Source: an uncultured bacterium (GTDB lineage: Bacteria; Planctomycetota; Phycisphaerae; Phycisphaerales; SM1A02). Taken from it: a stretch of DNA of 64,000 bases. The notes under the pieces are model-generated. The model worked only from the letters and a program-made list of their open reading frames with translations. It was not told the DNA's origin and did no database searches. Shown here one piece after another: positions 16,847 through 24,952 of this stretch; positions within the stretch are counted from its first letter, which is position 1; each line of letters starts with the position of its first letter. The stretch is taken from assembly GCA_903919715.1 (NCBI GenBank), contig CAIXJC010000024.1:88801-152800 (forward strand). The letters run 5' to 3'. A program made the translations under genes and the position numbers.

Positions 16847-18364
16847 TTATGGTGTGGTATGCGTATCAAATTCAGGCACTGCAGCAGTTGTCGAGGAATA
16901 CCAGACACCGACAACATCTGATGGAATGATTATTTCAGTCGTTGTTCCACGAAGTGTCACAGATCGAATTCCTGGGGCAACCGAGAGCCGCCACCAATAT
17001 TTTCCGTCGAGTCCCTGAGCGCCACTCACAATTACATTTCCATCGAATCGAATGCGAGAAATTGAAAGCGGTGTAGAGATAAAGCCCCCGAACTTCGAAT
17101 TCATTTCGATCAGAATCGTGTCCAATTCTTGCGCATGGGCAATTCTCTGGGTATCACTCTTTGACGGCGGATTCCACACCAACAAGATCTTTGAGCCGGT
17201 CAAAACAAGCTGCCGAATCATCTCGTCGTAATAACGTTTGTCTTCTGGATATCCGCAGAGTGGAGAACTTAATTGATCATTTGGCTCGCCGCCGACATAC
17301 GCGGGGGTTGAGATCCAAGGAAACAGATCCGAAGTGCTCGAGCGACGGACCGATCGAATCATTTGTACGTCCATGACGAGGCTGCTCCACGGCCCTCGCT
17401 TTAACTTGTTTGATCCACCAAGTACAAGTCGAGTTGGATCGTTTGGACTGATGCCCCATGCAGTTGCAGATTGGCCAAGAACCCCATAGCAAACTGGGCT
17501 ATTCCCATTTCCAAATATATTGTCGTGTGGTTGGGAATGTCCATACCAATCCGGGGAGGCATCTTCAAGATTCATTTGGAAGCCTTCGTAATTACTCGCC
17601 TTCAAGTTTGGGTAAGCAGATTTGGCGGGAATCCAGAGCGCCTCATTCATCGCCGCTGTAGTCAATTTTCCAAGTGCGTAGTTCCAGAGAAGATAGTCAG
17701 TGCTCTGCTGCGGCCCTTGAAGTCGATTGAGCGCAACAGTTTGCACAAGTTCTTTCAGTGGCGGAATTCCAAACAGTCGTTGACTTGCCCGAGGATCTTC
17801 TGTGAGTGAAGTAAAAATTTTCCCAGAGGGATCCTTTTGTAAGAGATTGAAGTTGTTAAAAATTCCAGCCTGCTCGTTATCCAAGACGAGCAAGTCAAGC
17901 TTGACGTGATCATTCCGCAGGGCGTTGATAAACGTCGACCATTCGCCGGTTGCGCCTGCAACTGCCGCGGAACACCACGGGCTTGGCTGATCAAGCCTGT
18001 CGCCATTGGGCAATTGAATGCTGTCAAATGGCAGACCAAAGATGCCCTTTCCAAAGTGCCATGCAAATAAGGCACGACGTCCTTCTGGAATTCGCAGCAG
18101 TGCATCTCGAATGAATGCCTCCTGCGGAATAGGGGTGCCTGGGAAAAATCCTTGATAACTATCGAAGGGCGCATCAATAGGCCAACGCAGCCAAACCATA
18201 GGAAAAACGAACCGGAGGCTGACCTTTGGATCATCCCATACAGCAGCCCAAACTGCACGTTGGCTCGCATCATCACTTTGTTTGGCAGTTGGCGCGGATG
18301 CGAAGAGCTGCAGGGTTGACGCAGCGATAGAAATTACAAGCGCGGTGATTGGGAAAGATTTCAT
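16847..18364 (-). CDS. Secreted protein of unknown family, 505 aa
   Basis: I do not recognise the family. The N-terminus (MKSFPITALVISIAASTLQL) is a signal peptide, so the protein is exported. The body contains an acidic motif at a strand end (KLDLLVLDNEQAG), aromatic-rich loops (FPMVWLRWPIDAPFDSY, WYGHSQPHDN) and KILLVWNPPS. This alternation suggests a TIM-barrel glycoside-hydrolase-like fold, but that is inference only. The start is uncertain. GAAGG lies 8 nt before ATG 18364. An in-frame ATG at 18409 would overlap the upstream polymerase stop by 4 bp (ATGA) and add 15 residues. It directly follows the O-antigen polymerase-like gene and is probably co-transcribed, which points to processing of the exported polysaccharide. 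Confidence 0.78.
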   Translation of the reverse strand: MKSFPITALVISIAASTLQLFASAPTAKQSDDASQRAVWAAVWDDPKVSLRFVFPMVWLRWPIDAPFDSYQGFFPGTPIPQEAFIRDALLRIPEGRRALFAWHFGKGIFGLPFDSIQLPNGDRLDQPSPWCSAAVAGATGEWSTFINALRNDHVKLDLLVLDNEQAGIFNNFNLLQKDPSGKIFTSLTEDPRASQRLFGIPPLKELVQTVALNRLQGPQQSTDYLLWNYALGKLTTAAMNEALWIPAKSAYPNLKASNYEGFQMNLEDASPDWYGHSQPHDNIFGNGNSPVCYGVLGQSATAWGISPNDPTRLVLGGSNKLKRGPWSSLVMDVQMIRSVRRSSTSDLFPWISTPAYVGGEPNDQLSSPLCGYPEDKRYYDEMIRQLVLTGSKILLVWNPPSKSDTQRIAHAQELDTILIEMNSKFGGFISTPLSISRIRFDGNVIVSGAQGLDGKYWWRLSVAPGIRSVTLRGTTTEIIIPSDVVGVWYSSTTAAVPEFDTHTTP

Positions 18365-18405
18365 AGAGAGCCTTCGCTTGGCATTTACGTCACAAGAAAG
18401 TTCCG

Positions 18406-19803
18406 TCATTGAACCGAAGCCTCAATCGTCCCAACAGCTTCATCCTCAAGATCGGAGGGTTCAGCTTCATCTTCTGGTTGAGAAGCGGCATCAAGCAAAT
18501 AGGCCGCAATTGCTAAAAGGAGATAGAGAAACACGACAGCCATGGAGAGAATTCCGAGGAAAAATCCCTCGAAAATACTTGCGAAAAGAATCATTGCGAT
18601 TCCGGCGACAACAATGTCCGCCGACTCGGTCGAAAAATTTGCGCATCGGCGATGAAGCCAACATTTGATCGCGGAAGTCACCATTGAAAAAACCGTGAGC
18701 GCCAGCAGGAGTAGTCCAGTAATTCCCATGAGTGCAGCGGTTGACAGGTAACTCGATTCGCTCGCATTGACTTCTTGATCATTTTGGGCGCCGATTGTTC
18801 CGAAGAGTGGGTTTGATTTAAAGTCATCGATTCGAGCAGCCCACACAGCAGAACGTGTATCGACTCCGCTTGTGAATCTGTCGATCTTTGCAAGGCTGTC
18901 GGGAAACAAAGCAAGGGCGATGAAGAAGACAACTCCGCTCGCAATTCCAAAGACGAGGATTTTCCCGATTCGCAGGCGGTAAAAGAACATCAACCCAACT
19001 GCAGCGCTGAGCGCGGACATTCTCGACGCTGACCAGACGATGAGCATCAGTAAAAGTCCGATCTGAATTGCGTGGTAGTAACTCATCCAACTCTTAAAAG
19101 AACTTCTCGAATAGGAGTAGCAATTTACGAGGACGAAAACGGCACTCACAAAGCCAGCAAGTTGCGGGTTCCCAGAAACTCCCATGAATCTTCCTTGCCC
19201 GACTGCTTGGCCATAACCAAATCCCAGCTGAATAATGTTGCACGCAAGGAAGAGAGCTGAAGCGATCGAGAGCGCACGAAGGATCGAATCCACATCGAGT
19301 TGGCTCTGGATACGTCTTCCCAATCCGTAGACGATCCCGACGAATAAGAGGCCATCCGTCATGATCCCAAGAATTGATCGGGCGCTTTCTCCCGCGAGTA
19401 GCAAGCGCAAGAGGTACATGCTTTGAAATGCGTAGAACGCCAATGTTGCAAATAAAACGAACGACGTACGCCAGCCTCGGTCGGTTCGAGGTGCCGAGAG
19501 GCAGAGGCTGAAAAGGAAAATGACGGTGAGAGGTCGACTGCTGTCACGGAGTGCTTGCAAAGGTCCGACGAGCGTGTTGTCGAAGAAGCTCGAATCGAGA
19601 TAGCCGAAACAGAGCGTGAAAAAAACAATCGAAACCGCGAGTAACGGGCCGCGCTTGGATCCGATCGTATAAAAAAACGTGATGAGAACCGCGATAAACG
19701 GCAGAAAGCCACTCGGCCGAGATAAGTTGGTGAATAAAATCTGAATCAGATTGACAACCGTCGAGCCGTCCGCCTGACCGAGAAAAAACAGTGATCCGCT
19801 CAT
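18406..19803 (-). CDS. O-antigen polymerase/ligase-like membrane protein
   Basis: 465 aa, with about 11-12 membrane helices and a large periplasmic loop near residues 300-350. The segment RFMGVSGNPQLAG before a helix and the SRMSALSAA motif inside a helix are typical of the Wzy_C (O-antigen ligase/polymerase) superfamily. Expected role: polymerising lipid-linked repeat units, or attaching finished chains to a lipid or protein acceptor, on the outer face of the inner membrane. The acidic C-terminal tail (about 30 residues, EDEAEPSDLEDE) is unusual. It lies downstream of the flippase on the same strand, with 98 bp between. TATACT on the minus strand about 20 nt before the ATG could be its own promoter. 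Confidence 0.85.
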   Translation of the reverse strand: MSGSLFFLGQADGSTVVNLIQILFTNLSRPSGFLPFIAVLITFFYTIGSKRGPLLAVSIVFFTLCFGYLDSSFFDNTLVGPLQALRDSSRPLTVIFLFSLCLSAPRTDRGWRTSFVLFATLAFYAFQSMYLLRLLLAGESARSILGIMTDGLLFVGIVYGLGRRIQSQLDVDSILRALSIASALFLACNIIQLGFGYGQAVGQGRFMGVSGNPQLAGFVSAVFVLVNCYSYSRSSFKSWMSYYHAIQIGLLLMLIVWSASRMSALSAAVGLMFFYRLRIGKILVFGIASGVVFFIALALFPDSLAKIDRFTSGVDTRSAVWAARIDDFKSNPLFGTIGAQNDQEVNASESSYLSTAALMGITGLLLLALTVFSMVTSAIKCWLHRRCANFSTESADIVVAGIAMILFASIFEGFFLGILSMAVVFLYLLLAIAAYLLDAASQPEDEAEPSDLEDEAVGTIEASVQ

Positions 19804-19901
19804 TTGATTGTTTCGAGGTCAGAAGTATAGCCAAGTCGAATTCGATTCAGTTCTTGTTCGTGGTGGCTTCTGCAATCCGAAGCCGCAACAGGCAATCAGA
19901 A

Positions 19902-21392
19902 TCACTGGCGGCGAAACCGATTGGCTAGCGTTCGCTCGATCGCGCCGACAATCGTTGGATAGATGATGCGGATGAGCGCAAAGTATGCCGCGGCTCCGAT
20001 GATGGTGAACGCAGCACCGCCCAGTAACGCAGTCGATCCTTCGCGCATCCAGCAAACCCATGCGGCTGGCGCAAAGCATGCGATCGCAGCGACCACGGGT
20101 TTGATTGGCCAAATTCGAAGCCGCGTGATCCAAGTCGGATCAGTCGCGCACAGGACGATGTGGACGATTCCAGATATGACCGAGGTCACAAATATGGCTG
20201 CTGCAACGGCGTTGATGCCCATCGACCAAGCACCAAGAAATGCCAACAGGGCAAGCAGAGCCGTATGAAAAAGTTGCGCATGAAAGAGCGTTGAGAAACG
20301 CCCGTTGGCTCGGAGGTAGCCGCTGCAGATCCCAATTGGATTCGCAAAGATCATGGCGATCGCAAGGATTGCAAGTGGACCTTCAACACCGGCCATTCGA
20401 TCTGGAAGTACGGTTCGAACGAGAACGGGCGCGATCGCGGCGAGGCAAGCACCGGCTGGCGCTGCACCAATCATGGCTTGAATTTGTATGTGTTTATGAG
20501 AGTGAGCTTGCGCTTGTGTATCTCCACGGAGTGCCGTGAATGTTGATTGCGCAACACGTCCGATGGTCATCGAGAAAAAACCGTACGCCATCGTGGCTAT
20601 CTGGAATCCAATTGTGTAGATGCCTAACGAAATCGTTGTGCAGAAGATAGAAATTGCAAGATAGTCAACGACCTGTGCGAGGCCAGCCATCGAGTGCTGC
20701 AGTCCGCCCCAGGCAAACCCTGGAAGCATCGTGCGCATTGCGATTTTGACACCACCATTGGCAGGCAAGAGTGGCGCACAGCGAATGAAATACCAGCTAC
20801 GGACAATATGTCCAATCAAGATTGGGGTAATCATGGCCCACACACCCGCTCCGGATAAGGCAAGGATCACCGTGAAGGTGAGAGTGACTGCGGCGAACAC
20901 AACATCCGCCATCGCAATTTCTCGAAATCGAAGCGCCAAACGCAACTGTGCGCTGGATGCCGAAGCAGTCATTTCGACAAAGATGCGCACGGCAACGACA
21001 ACGAGGAGCGGCCAGAGTGCTGGAGATCCCCACCAATTTGCTGCGAAACTTCCAAAGAGTGCAGTCACCAGAATGAGCCAGGTCGAACTGATCATTGCAA
21101 GCAAGTTGGCTGCTCGAGCTGCCGCACTGCTTGGGCGGACAAGTTCCATGAGCGAGTCAACCGCCGCACCTGGATAGATGAAAGTTGCGGCGGCAACGAG
21201 TGTGATACTCAACGTTCCAAGTCCGATCTCGCTTGGGGTCAAGAGCCATGCCAAGACGAGATACGTCAAGACGCCAGCCAATTTTTGCGCTGCGATTTGC
21301 ACGAATCCCCAGATTGCTCCGTGGGCCATGCCGCTCGTCTCTTTCGGATTCGCCACGCCACTCATGAATGCCGAGGCTATGCGAACAGGCAT
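19902..21392 (-). CDS. Oligosaccharide flippase (Wzx-like)
   Basis: 496 aa from ATG 21392. The true start is uncertain: GTG 21455, ATG 21365 and ATG 21329 are alternatives, and the last is preceded by GAAAGAG. About 12-14 membrane helices begin at GAIWGFVQIAAQKLAG, followed by LLTPSEIGLG, a typical MOP-superfamily N-terminus. Expected role: flipping undecaprenyl-linked oligosaccharide units to the periplasm. It is the flippase embedded in the polysaccharide locus, next to the polymerase-like gene and divergent from a glycosyltransferase, so it is the better candidate for this locus than the flippase at 6857-8158. Confidence 0.87.
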   Translation of the reverse strand: MPVRIASAFMSGVANPKETSGMAHGAIWGFVQIAAQKLAGVLTYLVLAWLLTPSEIGLGTLSITLVAAATFIYPGAAVDSLMELVRPSSAAARAANLLAMISSTWLILVTALFGSFAANWWGSPALWPLLVVVAVRIFVEMTASASSAQLRLALRFREIAMADVVFAAVTLTFTVILALSGAGVWAMITPILIGHIVRSWYFIRCAPLLPANGGVKIAMRTMLPGFAWGGLQHSMAGLAQVVDYLAISIFCTTISLGIYTIGFQIATMAYGFFSMTIGRVAQSTFTALRGDTQAQAHSHKHIQIQAMIGAAPAGACLAAIAPVLVRTVLPDRMAGVEGPLAILAIAMIFANPIGICSGYLRANGRFSTLFHAQLFHTALLALLAFLGAWSMGINAVAAAIFVTSVISGIVHIVLCATDPTWITRLRIWPIKPVVAAIACFAPAAWVCWMREGSTALLGGAAFTIIGAAAYFALIRIIYPTIVGAIERTLANRFRRQ

Positions 21393-21451
21393 CTCGTATC
21401 GAGTCGATGAGTCACGAGTGTCTTGGACACCAAGTTCTTGTGTGCGTTCCA

Positions 21452-21461
21452 ACACTACACT
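21452..21461. promoter_or_regulatory. Opposed TANNNT elements sharing one TA
   Basis: The plus-strand TACACT (21456-21461) ends 7 nt before glycosyltransferase ATG 21469. The minus-strand TAGTGT (21457-21452) shares the TA at 21456-21457 and could start the flippase transcript with a leader of about 50 nt to ATG 21392. Confidence 0.45.
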
Positions 21462-21468
21462 TGGGAGA

Positions 21469-22653
21469 ATGCGAATCGTTCAGGCTCTCCACGCGATCGA
21501 TCTTCGTGCAGGAGGTCCAGCCCGCGTTGTCGTTGATCTTTCTGCGGTCTTGGCTTCTCGCGGACATGAGATTGTCATCGCCACAGAGAATCCACGAGAT
21601 GTTCCGCCAGCCTGGATGACTTCACCAACACAAGGGTTGCCAACATGCGTCACGCTGCCTTCTTTGGGTTGGCAGATTTGGAATGCAAACTTTCGTCGGG
21701 CGGTTGAGAATGTTCTTGCCAACGCCGACCTCGTTCATCTTCATGGGCTTTGGGAGCCATTTAATCTGCGAGTCGCATCGATCGCTCGGCGCATGGGAAT
21801 TCCATACATCGTGACGCTCCATGGGATGTTGGATGATTGGTGTATGGCGCAGGGTGCTTCGAAGAAACGGCTTTATCTCGCAGTCGCTGGCAGAAAGATG
21901 CTCGAGAATGCTGCGGCAGTTCATTGCACTGCTGCGGCGGAACTTGCGCAAAGTCAAAAATGGTTTTCAAAGTTGCAAGGGACGGTCATTCCCAATTTGG
22001 TTGATCTCTCTGCATACGAAAACTTGCTTGGTGCAGATGAAGCTCGAGCGCGATTTACATTTCTGTCGACACCGAATCCAAAGTTGATTTTCCTCAGTCG
22101 CATTTCTCCTAAGAAAGGCTGCGAGCATTTGATCGAGTGCGCCGAGATTCTTCGTCGGCGTGGCATCTTGGCGGAGGTGGTGATCGCTGGGACTGGGCCA
22201 GCCGAGTATGTCGAAACCCTGAAGGCGTTGGCGGATCAGCCCGGCATCGCTGACGCCATTCACTTTGTTGGACACATCGATGGCTCGCTCAAAATCTCTT
22301 TGCTTCAAGCAGGGGATCTTTTGGTGATTCCAACGAGTCAAGAAAACTTCGGCCTCGTCTTTTTCGAAGCACTCGCCGCGGGCTTGCCAGTCGTCACAAC
22401 GAATCTCGTCGATACGAAAGACGAACTCGCCCAAAGTGGAGCAGGCTGGATTGTGCCACAGAACGCAACCGCATTTGCGGACGCGATCGAGATGATCATG
22501 AAGAATCCGTCGGATGTCGCAGCGCGAAAGCAGCGCGGGCGGCGCTGGATTTTCGACAATCTCGCCACTTCGGCGATCGCTTGCCAAATCGAGTCGATGT
22601 ATGAATTCGCAAAGCGATCAAAGTGTTCGCTTGCGCAGATCGCGCCCAAGTGA
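21469..22653 (+). CDS. Glycosyltransferase family 4
   Basis: 394 aa. GT-B fold with the GT4 N-terminal pattern ALHAIDLRAGGPARVVVDL, then LVHLHGLWEP and VTLHGMLDDW. The C-terminal donor site holds LIFLSRISPKKG, then PTSQENFGLVFFEALAAGLPVV, the E-x7-E signature. It transfers a sugar from a nucleotide donor to a lipid-linked acceptor on the cytoplasmic side. ATG 21469 is chosen because a methionine-plus-MRIVQALH start is typical; the frame is open further upstream through the flippase gene. No Shine-Dalgarno fits well, but TACACT is 7 nt upstream, consistent with a leaderless mRNA. Confidence 0.93.
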   Translation: MRIVQALHAIDLRAGGPARVVVDLSAVLASRGHEIVIATENPRDVPPAWMTSPTQGLPTCVTLPSLGWQIWNANFRRAVENVLANADLVHLHGLWEPFNLRVASIARRMGIPYIVTLHGMLDDWCMAQGASKKRLYLAVAGRKMLENAAAVHCTAAAELAQSQKWFSKLQGTVIPNLVDLSAYENLLGADEARARFTFLSTPNPKLIFLSRISPKKGCEHLIECAEILRRRGILAEVVIAGTGPAEYVETLKALADQPGIADAIHFVGHIDGSLKISLLQAGDLLVIPTSQENFGLVFFEALAAGLPVVTTNLVDTKDELAQSGAGWIVPQNATAFADAIEMIMKNPSDVAARKQRGRRWIFDNLATSAIACQIESMYEFAKRSKCSLAQIAPK

Positions 22654-22729
22654 CGGGAAGTTTTTCGCGGCACCAACTCGATTGACATTGCGCTATAACC
22701 TTCAATAGCAACAGAGGACCACCAACGAA

Positions 22730-23743
22730 ATGCTTTTAATTGACGCAGGCAATATCAATGAAGGTGGTGGATTCGTGCTTCTTGACTATCTCGTCGAAAA
22801 GCTCAACGAGCGAAATGTCGACTATGTGCTTCTCAAGCGTTCCTACTGTCCACTGAAATCAAACTCGGCCAAGATCATTAACAACGACGGCAATTTTCTG
22901 GTCCGGCAGTTGAAAATCCGAGGATGGATTCGAAAGTGCAAGCCGAAGACGTTGCTCTGCTTTGGGAATTTCCCAGTGCTCTTTCCAACGAATAAGACGG
23001 ATGTGTTGTGTTACATCCACAATCAACATCTCTTCGAGGACACAAACGATTGGCATTTTTGGCGCCGCCGCATGATGATGAAATTGCTCGTCAGGAACGC
23101 GCATGGCTTTATCTTTCAAACGAATCTCAATAAAGACAAGTTTCACGCGTATTACCCCAACTGCGTGAAGAGGAGTTTTGTCTTGCCTTTCTTTGATCTC
23201 TCAAATCTGGAAGCGAAGCGGGCGAAGTTTGAAGGGTCGCACGCTGAGAAAAAACGTCAGTTTTCATACATCAGCCTGCCGATTGTCCACAAGCAACACC
23301 CGGTGCTTCTCGACGCCTGGGAGGCTTTGTTTGCCAAGGGGATTTCAATTCCGCTTGAAGTCACAATTCCAGAGAATTATCCCGCATTACTCGATCGGGT
23401 CGCCAAGATGCAAGCCAAAGGCATTCCGATCGTCAACTTGGGTAAGGTCAATTTCGAAACGGCGATCGCAAAGACATTCGAAAGTAAGTATTGCATCTTC
23501 CCTTCAACGATGGAGACGCTAGGTCTCGGATTGCTCGAGGCGTCGCTACTCGGGTGTCTATTGCTTACGTCCGATCTTCCGTTCGTTACCGAGGTTGTCA
23601 AGCCTTCATTAACATTCAAGCCCCAAAACGCCGAAGCAATCGTTGAGGCTGTCGAATTCGCACTTGCCAACGACTTAACGAAACCATTAATGGTGATCAC
23701 CAATAAGATCGACGAGTTAATTGAAACACTGGTAAAAAAATAA
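22730..23743 (+). CDS. Glycosyltransferase (GT-B, GT4-like), divergent
   Basis: 337 aa. The N-terminus MLLIDAGNINEGGGFVLLDY fits a group of GT4-like enzymes that begin with an N-x-G-G-G loop. The middle has YIHNQHLFED. The donor half includes FSYISLPIVHKQHPVLLDAW and PSTMETLGLGLLEASLLGCLLL, an E-x7-E-type motif. It is probably one of the transferases that build the repeat unit. AGAGGA about 12 nt before ATG 22730 is the ribosome binding site. Its stop overlaps the start of the next gene by one base (TAATG), so the two are translationally linked. Confidence 0.85.
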   Translation: MLLIDAGNINEGGGFVLLDYLVEKLNERNVDYVLLKRSYCPLKSNSAKIINNDGNFLVRQLKIRGWIRKCKPKTLLCFGNFPVLFPTNKTDVLCYIHNQHLFEDTNDWHFWRRRMMMKLLVRNAHGFIFQTNLNKDKFHAYYPNCVKRSFVLPFFDLSNLEAKRAKFEGSHAEKKRQFSYISLPIVHKQHPVLLDAWEALFAKGISIPLEVTIPENYPALLDRVAKMQAKGIPIVNLGKVNFETAIAKTFESKYCIFPSTMETLGLGLLEASLLGCLLLTSDLPFVTEVVKPSLTFKPQNAEAIVEAVEFALANDLTKPLMVITNKIDELIETLVKK

Positions 23744-24882
23744 TGAACGCAAAGATCACACGATTGAAGAGGTACATCCTCATCTATGGAATTTCAAGAG
23801 CAATCTGCAAAGCACTTGGGAGGATGAAGTTGCCTTATGTTCGGTCATTGAAGATTCGCCGAGGCCGAAGCGTCGGACTCATCGGATGCGGAAACTTTGC
23901 CTTCAGCACAATCTCATTCTTTGTCAGCAAGAATCAAGGCAAAGTGTTCGGCAGTTGCTTCGATATCAATTCTGAAAACGCAAGCTTCTTTGCACGATTT
24001 TATGGCTACAAGCAAGCCGCTTCCCTCGACGAACTGTTGAAGGATGATCTGACGAAAATTGTGTACATCGCCTCGAATCATGCGACCCATGCGGAGTATG
24101 CGATGCGGGTGATGGAGAATAAGAAGAGCGCATATATCGAAAAGCCGATCACGGTCACGTATGACGAATTGGTTCAGTTGACGAAGGCCAAGAGCAAGTA
24201 CAGCGGGACGTTGTATGCCGGGTACAACCGCCCATTTTCCAGAGCGCTCCAGATCATTAAATCTCGTCTTGATACAACGGCGATTCACCCCTTCACAGTC
24301 AATTTCACGGTCTGTGGTCACAAGATCGAAGAGGGACACTGGTATCGCGATGCGAAGGAGGGTTCGCGGATTCTCGCGAATCTTGCGCACTGGATCGATT
24401 TGAGCGTGCATCTGTTTCAACAACGTTCAAAGATGCCATCTGTGATCCATATTGCAATTGCTTATTCGAATCCCAACACTCCAAGCGACAATATCTCATT
24501 TGTTTTCACAACGGATCTCCACGATTTAATCGTTTTCACATTCACCTCGCGCTCGGAACCACTCGAAGGAGTGAATGAAACGATCTTGCTGCAAAGCGGC
24601 GATATCACGGCCAAGATCGATGACTTTCGTGAGCTGCAGTTGTGGGATTTGAATACGTACAAGAAGTATAAATTTCGTCCAAAGGACGCAGGCCACGAGT
24701 CTGCGGTCTTGCAACCGTTCAGGACCACGCCATCAAGGAATTGGAAAGAAGTCGAACTTTCGGCATTGCTGATTCTTTTCATCGAGAAAATGGTCAGCAA
24801 CAAATCATCCAATGCTTCCTTTGATATTCGCCAAGAGGTCGAGACTTTCGAAAACGCGACCAAGGCCGAGCGGTCGCAGTAA
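23743..24882 (+). CDS. Gfo/Idh/MocA family oxidoreductase
   Basis: 379 aa. A Rossmann motif GLIGCGNFAFS near residue 47 is followed by the family signature YIEKPITVTYDEL around residue 136 and by EGHWYRDAKEGSRI, which places the catalytic-site His/Asp region. Members oxidise or reduce sugar hydroxyls, often on nucleotide sugars. An N-terminal extension of ~45 residues is basic and amphipathic. The C-terminal half of the next gene is a paralogous Gfo/Idh domain. This adjacency is typical of surface-polysaccharide loci and suggests sequential steps in a modified-sugar pathway. Its ATG shares one base with the upstream stop. Confidence 0.88.
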   Translation: MNAKITRLKRYILIYGISRAICKALGRMKLPYVRSLKIRRGRSVGLIGCGNFAFSTISFFVSKNQGKVFGSCFDINSENASFFARFYGYKQAASLDELLKDDLTKIVYIASNHATHAEYAMRVMENKKSAYIEKPITVTYDELVQLTKAKSKYSGTLYAGYNRPFSRALQIIKSRLDTTAIHPFTVNFTVCGHKIEEGHWYRDAKEGSRILANLAHWIDLSVHLFQQRSKMPSVIHIAIAYSNPNTPSDNISFVFTTDLHDLIVFTFTSRSEPLEGVNETILLQSGDITAKIDDFRELQLWDLNTYKKYKFRPKDAGHESAVLQPFRTTPSRNWKEVELSALLILFIEKMVSNKSSNASFDIRQEVETFENATKAERSQ

Positions 24883-24952
24883 GGGCGATTCGTTGGTCAG
24901 TATGATCGGCGCGTGTTGCGACGGAAGTAATAAGGAACTTTAGAAACCAACC

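Noticed and set aside
22682..22699. TTGACA followed by TATAAC before the glycosyltransferase at 22730
   Set aside because: The two hexamers are good individually but only 6 nt apart, which is not a workable promoter spacing.
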